Source: Sordaria brevicollis | Lineage: Eukaryota; Ascomycota; Sordariomycetes; Sordariales; Sordariaceae | Assembly (NCBI GenBank): GCA_033439795.1 | Contig: JAUTDP010000003.1 | Location: 4,030,001 to 4,094,000 of the forward strand | Direction of reading: 5' to 3' | Length of the DNA: 64,000 nt | Shown: positions 60,435 to 64,000 of the stretch, one piece after another | Numbering within the stretch: the stretch's first letter is position 1 | Layout of the letters: every line of letters begins with the position of its first letter | Notes under the pieces: model-generated | Databases searched by the model: none | Told to the model about the DNA's origin: nothing | The model's input: the letters and a program-made list of their open reading frames with translations, nothing else | Made by a program: the position numbers and the translations under genes

Positions 60435-62330
60435 GACAGAACTTCTAAGGGAGGGAAAAGAAAATCAGCAACCATGCAGGCAGTATGCGAGATATAGGCG
60501 GGCGGTGGGAAGGGGGGCCCGAATCAGATTGTGCGACTGTGCATCGGCAAACCGGTGAAGGTGAGACAAGTGAAGAAGGACTTTCAGGTTCAGATGCATG
60601 AGCCTTGCGTCCCTGGTGAATCTTTATGATGACTCCTAGCAACCTTGTAAACACATGTGCTAACCTTGTCATGGCATCGTACTCAACAGCAGCCGGGCCG
60701 GCATCGAAGGAAAAGCGTAGGCGCGCCTTTTCGGAACTGTCACTCGTTACGCAAAGGTTTCCGGTGCTTTTGTTTTTGGGCAGATGCAGGGCGGGCGACA
60801 CTGACAGCGAGGCTGACCGGCCTTGCCCCTCCGCATCGTGTCGTTGCCTGTCTTCGCCTGGATATCAATGGCACGGCATAAGTGTCAGCACAGAATCCGC
60901 TGCAAATCACCTTTTGGGAAGTGGTTGGCTGAATATTGTAGTAATATGTCCGGGGAACACGGGGCACGCCGCGTACGGGATCAGACTGAAGGATGGCGGG
61001 TGCATGCATGATGATGATGGAACGGAAAGGGTTGTAGTTCGCGGGTGAGGGGGGCGGGCAGAGCAGGGCCGTCAAAAGAACCCACCATTCTCCAGGTTTC
61101 CACCATATATCCCGAGCATAATTGAGCAACACGCTTGTTCAAACTGGAAGCACGCCAAATTTCAAGCAAGACGATACGGGGGCGCAGAGGAGTTTGTCGC
61201 GGCCCTGCTGATTGTTATCGCCCCGGGGGATAAAGAAAAAGCAAGAAAGCAGTCGAGTGTTGTTTTTGTAAGTGTGTATATAGCCCTAGCAGTTCGTGGT
61301 TCGGTCGGGGTTATCGCAGGGACTCGTAGGTCAGGCGGCGAGCGGGGCTGCCAAATCGTAATCGAGAAAAAGCTCTGTCGGGGGTGCTCCGCCTGCGCGT
61401 CGTAGTCGGGTCGTCCTTGGAAGTTTGAATATTCTGCGATACGAAGCAAGGAACTGGGGAGGGAGATCGATCGGACTGTCAAAAAAAAGAGCTAACTACT
61501 CGACACGAACCCCAACTCTTGTAATATTCAGTTGGTGATAATCGATCGGTTATGGACAAATACGTAAGTCGAGCGGATGCGCAAGCGAAGCAACCGGAGA
61601 CGGGAGTCGTTGGGCTATGAGCCTATGACCAATGCGACCTCTGGACGGAGGCGTTGCTGCCCCAAAGAGAGCTGTGGACGAGAGCGGCGTATAGGCGTTG
61701 GCGTATGATGAGCGAGGAGCTCCCTGTGATTTTTTGCGCGCGTGTCCGGCTCCAGGCTGGAGTGCTGTGATTTGGAATCGTAACTGTCGGGAAGTGAAGG
61801 AGGTTTCTCCGGCCCTCGGAATAGGCCAAGTGTTGGTGGAAGAGAGAGATTTTGGACCGGATGTAGAGGAGGACGGTAGATGTGTAGAGATAGGTAGGAC
61901 GGTCGGGGACGGACGTTTAAGGGAGATAGCAGCGGGAGGCGGGACCGTGGCCGCTTGGTTGCTACCTCTACCGTGGATTTTAAGGTAGGTATGATGGAAG
62001 AAACGGGGCCGACCCAAGTATCCAAACCCCGACCCAAACAAGTGACGACGGGAGCAGTTCGTTGATGTGGGATGCGCCCAGCCCGGGATTCCACTTTTGT
62101 ACTGAGGAGACCTACGGTAGTCGACAACGCCAAAACCACGCCAAAAAAAAAAAAAGACACGGACCTGGTCAGCTACCGACAGGAGCTTTATTAGTAAGCA
62201 GGGCAACTGAAACTCTACCGTAGAAACTCGACAAACTGGTAAACCTCTAATGTACGAAAATCAGGGTACTCTGCCAGATAGTAGGCACAGGGTACACTAT
62301 ACCTAATATGCTCATCTAGCGCCTATTTTC
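60435..62330. other. PAS-kinase upstream region, gene-less
   Basis: About 1.9 kb of promoter and leader. A minus-strand frame of about 200 codons at 61550-62206 is Ser/Pro/Arg-biased with no domain and is not credible. A 13-base A run lies near 62142-62154. Normal dinucleotide composition ends at about 62300. Confidence 0.5.
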
Positions 62331-62515
62331 AACGCAAATCCATGCAAATAGTATTAACTACTATTATACCACCTTATACCCTATTCTTCCCTCTCTTCTC
62401 CCTTATTCTTAACTTTTTTGGTATTGTAACCCTCGTCGTTATTAATTAATACGGTCGCGATGGCTCCCCCTTAATTTAATACGGCCGCTCGAACGCCCCC
62501 CTCCCAATTGGAGCG

Positions 62516-62540
62516 CGCTAGAAATCGCTAAGGTCTAGCG
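62516..62540. repeat. Short hairpin within the CpG-rich island
   Basis: CGCTAG at 62516-62521 can pair with CTAGCG at 62535-62540 across a 13-base loop. CGCTA recurs in between. It may be the edge of a transposon or a chance palindrome. Confidence 0.4.
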
Positions 62541-63299
62541 GCTAAACCCTACTATCTACGTAAAGTTATACGTGAGCGACCGTTTAAACGAATATAACGT
62601 TCTTATTTACAGTATAAGAAATTATAGATTAATAATAGAGGGGAAGAGGAAAAGAGGGTTTAATATTAATATTTAGTAAGTTATCGTTTACTTTATTTAA
62701 ACTACTATTAACCACGATTACGACTACTTATAATACTATATTCAATAGGGTAATACGTACTATTACGATAATATTCGCGATATTACGTATAACGAAGCCG
62801 AATAATTTTTCAAAATATTAACGATAATAATATTTAATTAATAAGTAAATTGGGACTATATATTATTAAAGCTAATAAAAAATAGTAGAATAATATAATT
62901 AGAAATGGAGGGTATACTATATAACGAATTTTGGGAGATGTGTAAAAATAACCGCATTATTACTATGGGGTAGTTTCGCCGCCATTTTTAAACTCTTTTT
63001 ATTTAGATTTATTTAGAAATTAATCGTATATTTACTTTTTTACGCAGTTAGTTTAGAAACTTTTTAAATCGATTTTATATTATTTATTATTAAATTACCT
63101 ATTAAGCGTAAAAATTTTTAGAAGAATTATACGCTAAAGTTAATTCATTTTTAAGGTAGGCGAAAAAAAAACCGGAGGAGGCGAAAAAGAATTAATTCGA
63201 AGCTTAAATAACGTCGGCGAAAATTTAAGGATTTTCGGGGAAGATTTAAAAAACTTCGGAGGTTAATATTTTTATCCTATAGGTATATTAAGCGTAATA

Positions 63300-64000
63300 A
63301 TTAACCTACCGAATTTGGTACGACCTTTCGATTTCTTCTATTATATATTTTTAATTTCAATAAAATCCTTATCCCCTTCGAATTTATCGACGGTTATACG
63401 TATACGTTTAAAGGTTTTAAGACTGTATTAGGAAAAATAGCGCGTAGTAGGTAGGGTAAATAATAATGTATTTTAATTTTATATATTTAAATAAATGGAG
63501 GTTAATATTTAAAATTAACCGTTATTTTCTATAAGGAAGGTAAAGTCTATAATAAAGAAAAATACTTCTATATATTAAACGTCTTTATTAAATTTAATAA
63601 ATTAATATATTAGAATAAGGAGTTATTTTGTAATTAATTTAATAAGGAGTTTGCCCTTATCTTGAGGGAGTTAGGAAGGGAGGTTTTAATAATTATAAAT
63701 GTATACCTATCCTATACCTCTAAGCTAATTAAAGAAAAGATTAATATAATACTTTATAAGGTGGTAAGGGTTATAATACTAAGTGGTTTTACTAGCCTAC
63801 TTTAACCGTTAAATACTATTATAAATTTTATATTTAAGTAAATAATAAAGAATAAAGTGGATTAAGTAGCGTTAAAATAGGATATTTAATACCCGGATAA
63901 AAAATAATCCGTTTCCGATAAGAAGGTATTAATTATATACGTAATCTCCAAAATCTATTAACGTTTATAGACCGATAAGAAAAAAATTATTATTAAATCT
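63300..64000 (+). pseudogene. RIP-inactivated pogo-like DDE transposase relic
   Basis: In the frame containing 63542 as a first codon base, a degraded protein is readable with stops mostly where Gln codons would stand. It reads IPFEFIDGYTYTFKGFKTVL, then KVYNKEKYFYILNVFIKFNK, NKEFALILRELGREVLIIIN, and SGFTSLL-stop-PLNT followed by INFIFK. These match the fungal pogo/Tigger-type DDE_1 transposase order: the first catalytic region before PFEF.DGYTY, the second in REVLL.VD, and TSLLQPLDT near the third. Both catalytic-Asp positions read Asn, as expected from G-to-A changes. The Gln of LLQPL is TAA. The helix-turn-helix N-terminal half upstream is too damaged to read with confidence. The relic runs off the window. 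Confidence 0.75.

Larger units (their letters stand above)
62330..64000. repeat. A+T-rich RIP-mutated repeat block
   Basis: The sequence becomes strongly A+T-rich with TpA in excess and CpA/TpG depleted while CpG persists. For example 63181-63300 contains no CA and no TG but 14 TA. That pattern is the known footprint of repeat-induced point mutation, which converts CpA to TpA on both strands of duplicated DNA. A CpG-rich island with less damage lies at about 62440-62600. Such blocks are usually DNA-methylated, H3K9-methylated heterochromatin in Neurospora. The block continues past the window end. Confidence 0.9.

Noticed and set aside
61550..62206. 218-codon minus-strand frame upstream of the PAS kinase
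   Set aside because: Low-complexity leader-like sequence with a homopolymer-derived Phe run and no domain.

Overview
The window is nuclear DNA from a filamentous ascomycete, almost certainly Neurospora or a close Sordariaceae relative. Reasons: short introns (about 55-80 nt) with GTAAGT/GTATGT/GTGAGT donors, long intergenic spaces, a leu-1 gene whose spliced product is exactly 368 aa, and a right-hand end carrying the dinucleotide signature of repeat-induced point mutation (RIP: CpA/TpG almost absent, TpA in excess, Gln codons turned into stops). Having leu-1, a PKA catalytic subunit and a phosphoinositide PLC close together agrees with my memory of N. crassa linkage group III, but I could not check that.

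Layout. 1-2.1 kb: no gene; a GA tract and a 15-bp minisatellite enclosed by a 27-bp inverted repeat. 2.2-3.8 kb (-): leu-1, 3-isopropylmalate dehydrogenase, with a promoter flank containing Leu3-like and CPC1-like motifs. 5.3-8.0 kb (-): large disordered PHD-finger protein. 9.4-10.0 kb (-): candidate small spliced gene. 11.5-13.7 kb (-): Rua1/Meu26-type Cys-rich domain protein, preceded by about 6 kb with no convincing gene. 19.7-20.4 kb (-): an ORF broken by two apparent frameshifts. 21.7-22.4 kb (-): Pro-rich fungal protein. 23.8-26.2 kb (+): Arp8. 28.5-30.6 kb (+): CorA-like membrane protein. 31.7-33.5 kb (-): PKA catalytic subunit with a Gln-rich N-terminus. 36.2-37.4 kb (-): L-type lectin cargo receptor. 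38.4-39.7 kb (+): NSRP1-like protein. 40.5-40.9 kb (-): Tim13. 41.5-43.7 kb (-): PI-PLC. 44.7-46.6 kb (-): Mrh4-type mitochondrial DEAD-box helicase. 47.2-51.5 kb (-): very large CBM48 protein. 54.3-55.8 kb (+): Iwr1. 56.9-60.4 kb (-): PAS-domain kinase. About 62.3-64.0 kb: an A+T-rich RIP block with a dead pogo-like transposase on the + strand.

There is no operon logic; neighbours are independent housekeeping and signalling genes. A functional theme is nutrient signalling (PKA, PI-PLC, PAS kinase, a glycogen-binding-module protein), but adjacency alone does not show co-regulation. Exon models were built by hand: each junction has GT/AG ends and keeps the frame, and each total is a multiple of three. 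No tRNA, 5S rRNA, CRISPR array or secondary-metabolite cluster was recognised.
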